Positions 16,326 through 26,227 are shown, counted from the first letter of the stretch. The stretch: DNA of 64,000 nucleotides from Croceitalea rosinachiae (GCF_031846445.1 NZ_JAVRHR010000001.1:1426001-1490000); one strand, 5' to 3'. Program-made: numbers and translations. The notes: generated by a model from the sequence alone, not told the origin.

Positions 16326-17186
16326 TTACTGAAATTCGTATGAATACAAATTCCTGCCCTTGGTTTTTGACTGCTCGTCTGCAATTAAAAGTGTAGTATC
16401 ATCCAAAAAACAAACTGATTCAATTTGTGTTTCATGTCTCAAATAAATAGCATCAAATTTGGTCTCTGAAATTACAGTTACATCAAAGTTTTTTCCTAAA
16501 TAAAGGTAACCGTATCCTATGAGAGCGATTGTTTTCCCATCATTTGAAATATCGGCACCAGTTACTGAGCAATGGTCTTGGTCATTGCAAAGGTTTATAG
16601 TTCCAACGAGCTTTGCTTTGTAATTCCCTTTTTTATCGGGAATTTGATAGATTAAGGTTTTTCCTAAATAAGGTCTTGAGCGGTCTTTTGTGAAAATATA
16701 AAGATGCTTATCCCAATGAAAAAAAGCTTCTGAATCATAAACCTGATTACTTTTCTTCGGGGGGAACTTTTTTTGTTCAGGATAATGAAATGTAATTTTT
16801 TCTGAAGGAATTTTATCGCCTTTTTCCAATTCGGGGTTTGGTAGTTTATAGATGGTCAGGTCTTTTCTTTTGTTGTCGTTATTACCAAAATCCCCAATAT
16901 ATAGATTCCCTGATTTATCGGTTGCAAGATCTTCCCAATCTTGGTTTTTAGCATCTTTGACATTCAAATCTTTTACCAAACCCGCTTTTAAGTTTATGGC
17001 ATAAATATGATCTTTATTACCATTATCTTCAATTACCCATGCTAATTTTTTATTGTAAGAAACGATGCCAGATACCTCGCTTAAATTGTTGGTAAACTTG
17101 CCTAAGTAGTTTAAATCACCGTGCCACGGTTTTTGGGCACAAGCCTGTAGTATAATGAAGCTGCTTAAAAGGGCAAGTTTATTCAT
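16326..17186 (-). CDS. Beta-propeller lipoprotein of unknown function
   Basis: 286 residues with a lipoprotein signal (lipobox LQAC, Cys16). The body shows repeating strands spaced like propeller blades: SEVSGIVSYNKKLAWVIED, DWEDLATDKSGNLYIGDFG, VYDSEAFFHWDKHLYIFTKD, VTGADISNDGKTIALIGYG and IESVCFLDDTTLLIADEQ. The repeated aspartate and glycine turns resemble the esterase-like or SdiA-regulated propeller families, which are found on the cell surface or in the periplasm. No catalytic residues can be named. Its start overlaps the end of the membrane-anchored GyrI-like gene by 8 bases, so the two are translated from one message and are likely to work together. Confidence 0.75.
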   Translation of the reverse strand: MNKLALLSSFIILQACAQKPWHGDLNYLGKFTNNLSEVSGIVSYNKKLAWVIEDNGNKDHIYAINLKAGLVKDLNVKDAKNQDWEDLATDKSGNLYIGDFGNNDNKRKDLTIYKLPNPELEKGDKIPSEKITFHYPEQKKFPPKKSNQVYDSEAFFHWDKHLYIFTKDRSRPYLGKTLIYQIPDKKGNYKAKLVGTINLCNDQDHCSVTGADISNDGKTIALIGYGYLYLGKNFDVTVISETKFDAIYLRHETQIESVCFLDDTTLLIADEQSKTKGRNLYSYEFQ

Positions 17187-18081
17187 TCAAGCTTTCCTTA
17201 ATGGGCAAATAAATTTCTGCTTTCCACTCAATTTCGTTTCCACCCGTTGGATTGTTATGGAATATTTCAATTGGATGGGGTTCTACTTGAATCCCTTTGG
17301 TTTTGGCATAATCTAGCAATGCATACCAAGCTCTATCTGAAGTAATATAGTTGCCATTGTAAATGGCTTTTAACGCTTTCTTGCCAAATATTCTCTTGTA
17401 CTCTATTTCAGTATTAATGGGTAAGTGGTCAGACCGAATGATTGGATAACAAAAGTTATATTCCAAACTATCATTTTTTCTATCCCATTTGGTGATTTCA
17501 ACCATAGGTGGTCCATCAAGAATAGTCTTACTGTGCAATAGCGTTTGGCTGAGATAGGACGTATTTTTCATCATTTCGTCAGCTTTTTTAAATTGTGTAG
17601 CTTTTATAGGAAGATAAGCAACATATTTAGAGGGCATTTCTTCTTCGCCAATAATGGTAACCTTGAATTCGTCAATATGCTCATTTAAGTATTCCATAAA
17701 CTCCAAGACCGTTTTTCGAGAACGTTTCTCAAAGTCTGTATCTGAAAACGGAACCTTAACCTTGTTTATAAAACTATAATCGACGTCCTTAATGTTTACT
17801 AGTACTTTAGAGGTAGAATCTGTAAGCGATTTTATCTTCCAATGGTAAAGATGAACGGAATCATTAAACTGAACTTTTTGCATCAAATGGTATAAAGAAC
17901 CTTTTTGTTCAATGCTTTCTATGGTATCTAAGGTTCGATCCCACAATTTTAAGGTTTGATTTATAGCTCCAGGAGAAGTATTCGCTTCAAAGCGTACCGT
18001 ATAGTCATATGATTTAATAAAAAGATACCAAATCAATCCTAATAAGATAATAAGAAGGAAGCCGGAAAGTACTTTTTTCAT
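17179..18081 (-). CDS. Membrane-anchored GyrI-like (effector-binding) domain protein
   Basis: 300 residues. A single hydrophobic segment at residues 4-22 anchors the protein, with no lipobox. Residues of about 25-140 look like a SRPBCC/START-type ligand-binding fold (DYTVRFEANTSPGAINQTL, LWDRT). Residues of about 145-295 look like the GyrI/AraC effector-binding fold: EEMPSKYVAYLPIKATQ, RIFGKKALKAIYNGNY, AWYALLDYAKTKGI and WKAEIYLPIKE. SRPBCC plus GyrI-like pairs occur as small-molecule binders in Bacteroidota, and membrane anchoring would place them facing the periplasm. The ligand is unknown. Ten bases separate its start from the haloperoxidase stop, so it belongs to that operon. Confidence 0.78.
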   Translation of the reverse strand: MKKVLSGFLLIILLGLIWYLFIKSYDYTVRFEANTSPGAINQTLKLWDRTLDTIESIEQKGSLYHLMQKVQFNDSVHLYHWKIKSLTDSTSKVLVNIKDVDYSFINKVKVPFSDTDFEKRSRKTVLEFMEYLNEHIDEFKVTIIGEEEMPSKYVAYLPIKATQFKKADEMMKNTSYLSQTLLHSKTILDGPPMVEITKWDRKNDSLEYNFCYPIIRSDHLPINTEIEYKRIFGKKALKAIYNGNYITSDRAWYALLDYAKTKGIQVEPHPIEIFHNNPTGGNEIEWKAEIYLPIKESLNE

Positions 18082-18091
18082 AAAGATATTC

Positions 18092-19441
18092 TTAATTAAC
18101 TGCGCTTGATTTTTCGTTTATCATTTGAAGTTTCTTGATGATAAAATCACCTAAATTTCTACCTTGTCCAATACCAATTTCAACAGCCGCACGATAATGA
18201 ATTCCTCCATACATTCTGCTTATTGCTGCTTCATCAGCTGCTTCATTAAAAGAGTTAAAAGAGCGTACAGGTAGACCAAACGCCACCTCTGTATCATCAT
18301 CAAAGGCAAAATTATCACCAAAAATACTGGTAAGTGCTTTTGCTGCAGCTCCTGAAACTACACTATGCCCACTAGAATATTCTGGAAAAGGTGGGGTTTG
18401 CAGCACAGGTTCCCAGCTGTCATCAATATGTTCATTTATCAATGTTTCCGGTCGGATCAAATTGCTTCTGTATTTTTCATCCCAACAACTAATAAAGGCA
18501 TCGGCAATGGCTATTGATGTCTTCGTGTAGGCATGAACAGTTTGCACCAAACTTGCCTCGGTCTTTCTAGAAGCTATTTTAGTAATGCCGATCCAGTGCG
18601 CACCAGGAGTTATTTTTTTAGTAGCGAACATCAAATGACCTCGAGTAACAGAAACATACGGATTACAATCCCAAAATTGTGCAATAGCCACTTCTTCAGA
18701 AGTATCACCTTTGGCAGTTATTTCGTTGCTGATATCATATACTTCCCTTAGTTCTTTATAAAAATCAGATTCTTTTTCCATAGAAAATGGGGGTGGTGGA
18801 ACAGGTTTAAATTGACTTGCAGAGTCAATCACAAAAGGACGTATTTTATTCCAATGTGGTTCAATACCACTCATGTACGCAGGGGGAGTAGGCTGCCATC
18901 TTGATGGGTCTTCCGAGTTTACAGAAAACTTTGGCATGGTGCGGGTCTGTTTATAATTGTCTTTATCCATCCATGTAGCGATGTGTTCTGCGACTTGAAG
19001 TCCGTAATCTTTGGAAGCGTTAAATTCCTTTTTATTTTGGCTCTCCCAAATCGAATAAAGACTATCCCTAAAAACTTCAATTCGATCTTCAGAAAAAATC
19101 AGTCTTTTGTTGAGGTCAATATGAGCAACCAAGGCCGCGAGTTCATAATTTATATTGACAGTATCTTTGGCTAATGGAATGTTATTTAAACCATGTAATT
19201 GATTAGCAAGTGATGTATATGAATCATTTTTTTTAGCTAATATTTCATAAGCGGCAATATTTGGGTATGCATAAATTCTGCTTGCAACTGGAGGTGAAAA
19301 AATATCGTGTATCATAACCTCAGTAACTTTGTCTACTGAACTGTGATAATCTTCGGGAGTTATTAGTATTCGCTCTGCGTTTTTTTGACAGGCCGTTAAC
19401 ATTAAAAGTGTTAGTAAAGCTAAAAAGAATCGTTCTCTCAT
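18092..19441 (-). CDS. Vanadium-dependent haloperoxidase/PAP2-superfamily lipoprotein
   Basis: The start is set at 19441, 7 bases after the upstream stop, because this gives a lipoprotein signal (MRERFFLALLTLLMLTACQ, lipobox LTAC). A longer frame starting at 19486 would overlap the upstream gene and bury the signal peptide. The product has 449 residues and the three motifs of the acid-phosphatase/vanadium-haloperoxidase fold: KYRSNLIRP (K-x6-RP), EYSSGHSVVSG (SGH with the catalytic His) and SRMYGGIHYRAAVE (SR-x5-H with the vanadate or phosphate ligand His). Members of this group are placed in the periplasm or on the surface, and either oxidise halides or remove phosphate. The sequence does not separate the two. 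It follows the VCBS/ASPIC pair directly, a neighbourhood seen in other Bacteroidota. Confidence 0.88.
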   Translation of the reverse strand: MRERFFLALLTLLMLTACQKNAERILITPEDYHSSVDKVTEVMIHDIFSPPVASRIYAYPNIAAYEILAKKNDSYTSLANQLHGLNNIPLAKDTVNINYELAALVAHIDLNKRLIFSEDRIEVFRDSLYSIWESQNKKEFNASKDYGLQVAEHIATWMDKDNYKQTRTMPKFSVNSEDPSRWQPTPPAYMSGIEPHWNKIRPFVIDSASQFKPVPPPPFSMEKESDFYKELREVYDISNEITAKGDTSEEVAIAQFWDCNPYVSVTRGHLMFATKKITPGAHWIGITKIASRKTEASLVQTVHAYTKTSIAIADAFISCWDEKYRSNLIRPETLINEHIDDSWEPVLQTPPFPEYSSGHSVVSGAAAKALTSIFGDNFAFDDDTEVAFGLPVRSFNSFNEAADEAAISRMYGGIHYRAAVEIGIGQGRNLGDFIIKKLQMINEKSSAVN

Positions 19442-19448
19442 TATCGGT

Positions 19449-22400
19449 CTATTTACTGAAGAATTCATATACTTGAGCTTTATCATTGTTGAATGTAGCT
19501 AGTAAATATGGTTTATTGTTAAAAGTTATAATACTCAAATGGCGGATGGATTTCTTTGTAAAATCTAGCCCCAGTTCACTACCCAAAATTATTTCATTTT
19601 TGTTTTTTAACAAAGCGCCTGGAAAAGAATCGAAACGACCTTGATAAGGCTTAATACCAAAATAGTTACCTCCGATCAAAACTTCGCTCAATCCATCGGC
19701 ATTGAAATCGTTTACTAAAAAAGCCATTATTGGAGCTATTTGCAAAGTGCTTTCAAAGGGAAAAAATTGAAAACTACCATTTGTGTTTTTTAAATACCCT
19801 GATGAAAGTGTTTCTACAGTCAAAACTTCGGCATTTTTAAGAATTTCTTGATCAAATATTTTGTCAATTGATTTACCTGCAAAAGAACTATATGAACTAA
19901 ATTTTTTTCTAAGTGAAACCATTTGAGAGCTTAGTTCATCCAATCCTTCAAGCGGGAAGTACTTTCCATTTTTTTCTATTGCAGTGATAGTTTCAGTTTT
20001 TCCATTTTTATCAAAATCATAAAAGAATAGTTTTAGCGGATTTTTTTTAGAGGCTTTAAACTTTGTATTCAGGCCCCAATTACCTACTAAATAATCTAAG
20101 TCACCATCATTATCAATATCAAAAGGGCATATGGTTTGCCATAGACCGTTTAACTCTAAGTTTTGGGTTTCTTTGAATACTCCATTCAAATTCTGGAAAA
20201 ACTTTGGTGACATCCATTCTCCTACAACAATGAGATCTACCGAACCGTCGTTGTCAAAATCATTCCATATAGCATCCGTGACCATTCCTATTTTGGAAGC
20301 AGGAAAATTTCCATAAGTCTCCAAAATTCCATTATTGTTTACTAAAAGAGTTGATTCAGGAATAGCTCCAAATAGTCCCGTAATGGTATGACCGCCAATG
20401 AATACATCTAAATCACCATCATTATCAAAATCATGAGGTCTAATTACAGAAGAGTTTTGATAAGACATTGGTAGTTCACCCTTTTTGAAATCATTATTTT
20501 CATTCAAATAGTAACCGTCTGTCAGAGCATTGGCCGACCCAAAGAAATCACCACCACCAGTCGCTATTAAAATATCATTTTTGCCATCATTATTAAAATC
20601 GGCAATAGCTGCCGAAATATCTTCTTTAATGGAGTCATTAGCTATAGATTGAATTCTTTTTTTGACATAAGCAGAATCACTTTGGAAAAATATTTGTGAT
20701 GGGATAAACTTTGAACCTCCAAAAAGTATATCGTCTTGCCCATCACTGTTAATATCGCCAGTGGTTACTGCCGGTCCTCTATCAGAGACTTGGTAAGGAA
20801 TTAACTTCTCGCGTAAGAAATCAGTATAATTATCTTCTTTGTGAACAAAATCAATTCCTAGATTTCCTGATACCTTTTTAAAGAGTGGTTTAGTGTCTGC
20901 ATTCAACTGTCCATAATCAAAGGTTTTAGTTTTCTCTGGCTTAATGTTGAATGTTTGATTGACCTTAACATTTTTGAGTATTTGATAGGTTTTATCTGGC
21001 CATACAATTTTTAACGAATCAATAGTTTGTATCTCTCCGTAACCGAAGTGAATCATTGGCTCTGAAGAAGCCTGAAAGCCATGAACAGGGAACAATTCTT
21101 TGTATTGTAATGTTCCGTTTGTATAAGAGTAGATTTTTGAGCCTAGACCAAATTTATTTTTAGCCGTAAAATGCAGTTGAAGCTTAATATAATTTGCCGT
21201 ATCATCTGTTTTGTTGATATATAAATTTGCTGGTTGGTTAATATTGTTTATCACTAAATCTAAATCACCATCTCCATCCAAATCGCCCATCGCAGTTGCA
21301 CCGGAGACAGTATTATCTTTACTCATCCAAACACCAGACTTATCCTGGAAAGTTATGTCTTTATTTCCTTTGAAAATGTAGTTGCGTACCTTCCCAGTTG
21401 GCATTAAATTGAGCGCTTCTTGATCTACTAGTTTTGTGTTTTCTATCTTTTTTTTGATTTGATCATTTGAGACAAATTTTATGTAATCAAGATTATTGGG
21501 TCTTTTTACGATGCCATTGGTAATAAATATGTCTTGCTCGCCATCTTGATCATAATCTCCAAAAAGAGAACTCCAACTCCAGTCTGTAGCAGCTACTCCA
21601 CTTAAAAGGGCAGTTTCCATATAGTTTCCGTCTGACTGGTTTACATAAAGCATGTTTCTGGTGAATTGGTAATGGTATCCAAACCGTTCAATTCTTAATT
21701 TTTGAATTTGTATGTTTTCATCTCCTTCAGATTCTTTTAATATTTTCTCGTCTTCTGGAAGCATGTCCAATGATAAAATATCTGGCCTACCGTCATGGTT
21801 GATATCAGCCACATCGTTCCCCATTGAAAATCTGCTGGTATGACCAAAATACTGTTTCAAACTTTCTGAAAATGTGCCATCTCCATTATTTAAATAATAA
21901 TAATCATCTTCATGAAAATCATTGCCAATATAAAGATCTGGGTATCCATCTAAATTAAAATCGGAAACCGACAAGCCAAGTCCATAGGCATTTATTCCGC
22001 CAAAGATTCCGGCCTCTTTACTTACGTCAACAAATTTATTATTGTCGTTACGTAGCAATTTATCCCCAGTCTCATAGCTCCGTTCATTTCTTAGATTAGC
22101 ATGACCGTAAGAATTTTGAGTATGTATTGCATGATTGAGCAAGTAAAGATCCAAATCCCCATCCAAATCATAATCAAAGAAAGCAGCATTGGAGCTATAC
22201 GAATCAAAGTCAAGCCCATACTTGGCAGCACTTTCTGTAAAGGTATTGTCTTGATTATTGATGTACAGTTCATTAAATCCGTTGAAGCCATTAATGCCAA
22301 CAACTGCACATACGTAAATGTCTAAAAAACCATCACCATTGACATCGGCCATGGTAACGCCCGTGTTCCAAGTGCTTTTCCCCTCTATGCCAGCAGTTAT

Positions 22401-22691
22401 GGAAATATCTTCAAACTCAAGATTTCCTCTGTTCAAATAGAGTTTGTTCTTAACCTGATTGCCTGTAAAGAAAATATCTGGTAGCCCATCATTATTAATA
22501 TCACCAATGGATACCCCGCCACCATTGTAAAAATAGAGGTAGTCTAAAATATTAAGCTCGTTAGATTCTGTAATTGTATTGATGAAATCGATACCTGTTT
22601 TACTGACATCACGATTTTCGAACAGTTGTTCATCATTCTTACAACCCCAGAAAATCAAAAGAGCAAAAATGAAGAATACTACCTTATTCAT
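19449..22691 (-). CDS. VCBS/FG-GAP repeat protein with ASPIC/UnbV domain (second of pair)
   Basis: 1080 residues. The N-terminus MNKVVFFIFALLIFWGCKND is a signal peptide with a lipobox-like WGC. Many FG-GAP/VCBS repeats, each with an acidic calcium-site motif, are spread over the protein: DINNDGLPDIFF, DVNGDGFLDIYV, DYDLDGDLDLYL, DFNLDGYPDLYI, DINHDGRPDIL, DYDQDGEQDIFI and DLDGDGDLDLVI, followed by a second propeller after residue 640. Around residue 550-590, DSLKIVWPDKTYQ marks an ASPIC/UnbV domain, typical of CRTAC1-like proteins. These proteins are extracellular and bind calcium; glycan or protein binding is proposed but unproven. It overlaps its paralogue by 8 bases and precedes the haloperoxidase by 7 bases. 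Confidence 0.9.
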   Translation of the reverse strand: MNKVVFFIFALLIFWGCKNDEQLFENRDVSKTGIDFINTITESNELNILDYLYFYNGGGVSIGDINNDGLPDIFFTGNQVKNKLYLNRGNLEFEDISITAGIEGKSTWNTGVTMADVNGDGFLDIYVCAVVGINGFNGFNELYINNQDNTFTESAAKYGLDFDSYSSNAAFFDYDLDGDLDLYLLNHAIHTQNSYGHANLRNERSYETGDKLLRNDNNKFVDVSKEAGIFGGINAYGLGLSVSDFNLDGYPDLYIGNDFHEDDYYYLNNGDGTFSESLKQYFGHTSRFSMGNDVADINHDGRPDILSLDMLPEDEKILKESEGDENIQIQKLRIERFGYHYQFTRNMLYVNQSDGNYMETALLSGVAATDWSWSSLFGDYDQDGEQDIFITNGIVKRPNNLDYIKFVSNDQIKKKIENTKLVDQEALNLMPTGKVRNYIFKGNKDITFQDKSGVWMSKDNTVSGATAMGDLDGDGDLDLVINNINQPANLYINKTDDTANYIKLQLHFTAKNKFGLGSKIYSYTNGTLQYKELFPVHGFQASSEPMIHFGYGEIQTIDSLKIVWPDKTYQILKNVKVNQTFNIKPEKTKTFDYGQLNADTKPLFKKVSGNLGIDFVHKEDNYTDFLREKLIPYQVSDRGPAVTTGDINSDGQDDILFGGSKFIPSQIFFQSDSAYVKKRIQSIANDSIKEDISAAIADFNNDGKNDILIATGGGDFFGSANALTDGYYLNENNDFKKGELPMSYQNSSVIRPHDFDNDGDLDVFIGGHTITGLFGAIPESTLLVNNNGILETYGNFPASKIGMVTDAIWNDFDNDGSVDLIVVGEWMSPKFFQNLNGVFKETQNLELNGLWQTICPFDIDNDGDLDYLVGNWGLNTKFKASKKNPLKLFFYDFDKNGKTETITAIEKNGKYFPLEGLDELSSQMVSLRKKFSSYSSFAGKSIDKIFDQEILKNAEVLTVETLSSGYLKNTNGSFQFFPFESTLQIAPIMAFLVNDFNADGLSEVLIGGNYFGIKPYQGRFDSFPGALLKNKNEIILGSELGLDFTKKSIRHLSIITFNNKPYLLATFNNDKAQVYEFFSK

Positions 22692-25600
22692 TCAACGCGA
22701 AAATTTTGGGTTTTTCATTATTAATAGCAGCTATGATAAAAGTCTTGCCATTTTTGTCTTTAAATTGTTCAAGGTACTTCACCTCGTCTTTAATCGTGAA
22801 ACCACTAACATCGTAATTTTGCCACTCAAAACCCAATTTTCCGTCGCCCAATAGCACATTACCATAACTGGCGTCCAATCTTGAGAATTGGGGTTTAAAT
22901 TCAAAATTATTACCTGCCATTATAAGATCTAAATTACCGTCGTTGTTAACATCGGCACAGGTGATATCACATACACACGATAATTGCACCCTTGGAGGTA
23001 GTTTTTGAATATGAAATTTGCCATTGCCTTCATTTACAGCAATAATGGATTCTGACATTCTGGACTCCTTGACAATAGATTTTTCAATTATAGCTTTAGA
23101 AAAAAGCTCATGGATAGTTCTTCGAGCATAGTCAGATGCTTTTAAATTCTCTTTTTTAAGTGCAACTATTTGGCCAGTTATTTCATTTTTTTGATGAATA
23201 GGATAATCCCCACCATTATAGTTTTGGGTTACTATCTGCTCTAAAGTACCATTGCCATCGAAATCATTGATCCACATTTTCATAGGATGCCCCTCGGCAG
23301 GTTTATAGTGTAAATTTTCTCCCATATTTCCCAAAACCAAATCTTGGTCACCATCATTATCAAGATCAACTGCCTCAACAGTATTCCACCAACCATACAA
23401 ACTGTCTAATGATGATGTTAATTTGATCAGCCGGCGGCCGGTATTTTTGTAAATTTTAGGAGCATCCCATTCACTGGTTAGTACAAGGTCTTTTTTGTCA
23501 TCCCCATCAATATCTGTCCAAAGTGAGTTGGTCACCATACCCGCGTCTTTCAATTCATAACCCAATCGTTCGGTAGCATTGTTAAATGTTCCATCTCCCT
23601 TGTTTTCTAATAATAAATGATCTGGAGAAATACCATAAACTCCTACCACACTTCTTGAACCAATAAAAATGTCAATATCTCCATCGCCGTCAAAGTCATT
23701 TGGTGAAATGGTGGAGGTATTTTTAAAGGTAGAGGGTAATTCATTTGGTGATTTAGAGAAATTGCCTTTGCCATCATTCAGATACAATCGGGGTTTATAG
23801 GTTCGTTGTAAATTGACATTATTACCTCCTGAACCTACCATTAAGTCTTGGTCACCATCATTGTCGGCATCAAAAAAAGAAGCAGCGACATCTTCAAAAG
23901 CTGAATCAGAGTCAAAAACTTTGACTTTCTTTAAGACTACTTCACCATTGCCTTTGTGCATATATAGAGAAGCCGATTTTCTATGTGCACCGCCAATAAA
24001 AAAGTCTTCATTGCCGTCGTTGTCGACATCCGCCACGGCAAGTGACGGACCTTCTTGCGATAGTTTTTTATAAATAAGACCTTCATAGTCAAAATCATTG
24101 TAACTATCTTCATCATGTACCGCTAATTGTTTAGAATCCAATTCTTGCAGATAAGTTTTCTTAGTTTTTTTATGATTAGGACTATAAATTTCTGTAGCTT
24201 CTTCCCAGTTCAGACTCAATAATTGATTGGCTTTAATGCTTTCTAACTTTTGTGTCGAATTATCAGGCCATACAATACGAACAGAATCGAGTTGTTCGGA
24301 TTGCCCTAAACCTAAAGTCATATTATATTCAATGGAAGATTGAAAACCCCGTGATGGAATTAGTTCCTGATTTACAGTATTGCCATCAAAATAAAATTTC
24401 GCCAGGGTGCCAACAGCAAATGGATTTTTACCTTTACCCTTAAATTTTAATTTAATATAATTATTATCAGTCAGGCGCTCCGAGTTGTTTTTGTAAACAA
24501 AGGTTTCGGTATTTACGTTGTTAATGACCAAATCTAAATCCCCATCGTTATCCAAATCGCCATAGGCAGCCCCGTTGGACATTGTCGGCAAATCAAATCC
24601 CCATTCTTCATTTGCATTCTTAAAGGTGATATCTCCATTATTTTTATAAGCATAATTATGTTGTGGCTTGACCGGCATCTTATTGATAATGGAATCAATA
24701 GATTCCTTTCGTCCCGTTAAAGCCATTTTCTGAATGATCTCATTCGCGAAGAAATCAACAAAATCTAAATCGGTAAGGTCATGATTGATTCCGTTTGTGA
24801 TAAAAATATCTTTTAGGCCATCGTTGTTCATATCAAATAGAAGCCCAGCCCAGCTCCAATCTGTTGCATCAACACCACTATAATAGGCAACTTCTGAAAA
24901 AGTGCCATTCCCGTTGTTCAATTGTAGGGTATTTTGAATGTATTGCTGGTAAAAATCTTTGGATTGTTTGAGCTCAAACACGTTATATCCTTCAAATTCC
25001 ATCACCGATTTCACTCTTTGGTCAGGCTCAGGGAGCATATCTGTTATAAAGATATCGTTATGACCGTCATTATTGATATCGGCAATATCAATACCCATAG
25101 CTGACAAGCTCAAATGCGAAGTGTATTTTTTTATTTCTTCGGTGAACGTACCATCTTTTTGATTGATATATAGATAATCACGTTCATAGAAATCATTTGA
25201 GACATAAATATCTGGATAAAGGTCATTATTGATATCGGTTACCAATACTCCAAGACCAAATCCGATCAGACTTCCATAAATACCAGCTTTTTTACTAACA
25301 TCAATAAACTTACCATTATCATTTTCAAGTAGCATATCACCAACACCTCTGAATATGTGTGGGACACCTTCCCAATCTTGTGCTCGTACTTCTCGTTGCT
25401 CGGCATAGCCCAAACTGCTTACAGGGATATTGCTGTTATTTAAGATATAGGCATCTAAATCACCATCTTTGTCATAATCAAAGAAAGAGGCATGTGTTGA
25501 AAAGCCTGTTTTGGCAAGGTTATAGTCATTTGCCTTTTCAGTAAATGTCAAATCACCGTTATTGATATAAAGGTCATTGTCGTGATTATTGCCTTCTAGA

Positions 25601-26040
25601 TTACCAGCATTGCTTACGTAAATATCTAATAACCCATCAGCATTGATGTCAACGAATACAACTCCCGTAGACCAGGGCTTGTTGCCTTTGATCCCCGCAT
25701 TTTCTGATATATCTTCAAACTTAAAATCGCCCTTATTCAAATACAACTTATTGGGTTCCATATTCCCTGTTAAGTAGATATCTGACAAGCCATCGTTGTT
25801 GATGTCACCAATTGCCACCCCACCGCCGTTATAGAAATTACGGTATTTGAAGATGTTGAAATTGTTCTGGTTTTCAACTTTATTTATAAAATTAACACCT
25901 GTTTCATTAGATTTTAATAGCGTAAATAGTTTCTCTGGTTCGGGTATGCTTTCCTTATCGTCCCCTGTTTCTTCATTGCATGCACACACTGAAAATATAA
26001 CAAGTATGGTTAATAGATATTTAAATTTCATGGATTTCAC
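22684..26040 (-). CDS. VCBS/FG-GAP repeat protein with ASPIC/UnbV domain (first of pair)
   Basis: 1118 residues, a diverged paralogue of the next gene downstream. The signal peptide ends with a lipobox-like VCAC. A second ATG at 26031 would give an equally good signal (MKFKYLLTILVIF). The acidic repeat motif occurs many times, for instance DINNDGLSDIYL, DINADGLLDIYV, DYDKDGDLDAYI, DINNDGHNDIFI and DMNNDGLKDIFI, then DLDNDGDLDLVI. An ASPIC/UnbV segment lies near 580-610 (DSVRIVWPDNSTQ). A second set of repeats follows after residue 660. The gene is 187 bases downstream of susD with a hairpin terminator between them, so it probably has its own promoter, although read-through from susCD is possible. 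It occupies the position where SusE/SusF surface glycan-binding lipoproteins would normally lie. Confidence 0.9.
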   Translation of the reverse strand: MKSMKFKYLLTILVIFSVCACNEETGDDKESIPEPEKLFTLLKSNETGVNFINKVENQNNFNIFKYRNFYNGGGVAIGDINNDGLSDIYLTGNMEPNKLYLNKGDFKFEDISENAGIKGNKPWSTGVVFVDINADGLLDIYVSNAGNLEGNNHDNDLYINNGDLTFTEKANDYNLAKTGFSTHASFFDYDKDGDLDAYILNNSNIPVSSLGYAEQREVRAQDWEGVPHIFRGVGDMLLENDNGKFIDVSKKAGIYGSLIGFGLGVLVTDINNDLYPDIYVSNDFYERDYLYINQKDGTFTEEIKKYTSHLSLSAMGIDIADINNDGHNDIFITDMLPEPDQRVKSVMEFEGYNVFELKQSKDFYQQYIQNTLQLNNGNGTFSEVAYYSGVDATDWSWAGLLFDMNNDGLKDIFITNGINHDLTDLDFVDFFANEIIQKMALTGRKESIDSIINKMPVKPQHNYAYKNNGDITFKNANEEWGFDLPTMSNGAAYGDLDNDGDLDLVINNVNTETFVYKNNSERLTDNNYIKLKFKGKGKNPFAVGTLAKFYFDGNTVNQELIPSRGFQSSIEYNMTLGLGQSEQLDSVRIVWPDNSTQKLESIKANQLLSLNWEEATEIYSPNHKKTKKTYLQELDSKQLAVHDEDSYNDFDYEGLIYKKLSQEGPSLAVADVDNDGNEDFFIGGAHRKSASLYMHKGNGEVVLKKVKVFDSDSAFEDVAASFFDADNDGDQDLMVGSGGNNVNLQRTYKPRLYLNDGKGNFSKSPNELPSTFKNTSTISPNDFDGDGDIDIFIGSRSVVGVYGISPDHLLLENKGDGTFNNATERLGYELKDAGMVTNSLWTDIDGDDKKDLVLTSEWDAPKIYKNTGRRLIKLTSSLDSLYGWWNTVEAVDLDNDGDQDLVLGNMGENLHYKPAEGHPMKMWINDFDGNGTLEQIVTQNYNGGDYPIHQKNEITGQIVALKKENLKASDYARRTIHELFSKAIIEKSIVKESRMSESIIAVNEGNGKFHIQKLPPRVQLSCVCDITCADVNNDGNLDLIMAGNNFEFKPQFSRLDASYGNVLLGDGKLGFEWQNYDVSGFTIKDEVKYLEQFKDKNGKTFIIAAINNEKPKIFALNE

Positions 26041-26175
26041 ACTTCTTTTTTATATAAAGGCTCATGTGCTATTTTAAAGAATTAAAAGTACATAGTTTAC
26101 TTCATATTCTCTATTTAATTTTCTTAAGACTTAAAGTAATATTACTTAATGGAGTACAATCAAGTATAAATGTAA

Positions 26176-26203
26176 AATAGGCTACCTAGTAAGATAGCCT
26201 ATT
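26176..26203 (-). terminator. Hairpin terminator after susD
   Basis: A perfect 9-base inverted repeat, AATAGGCTA and TAGCCTATT, with a 10-base loop, begins 25 bases past the susD stop. On the minus strand the stem is followed by TTTACATTT, a weak U-rich tail. It would let susCD be expressed apart from the downstream VCBS genes, or trim the message to give susCD more transcript than the downstream genes. Confidence 0.6.
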
Positions 26204-26227
26204 GTAACATTTTTAAAAGAATAATCT

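Noticed and set aside
19449..26040. The many acidic repeats of the two VCBS proteins could be DNA-level direct repeats
   Set aside because: They are protein-level motifs with differing codons; no long identical DNA repeats were noticed between the two genes.
26041..26160. Promoter search in the gap before the first VCBS gene
   Set aside because: Only weak near-matches to TAnnTTTG were found on the minus strand, so no promoter is called.
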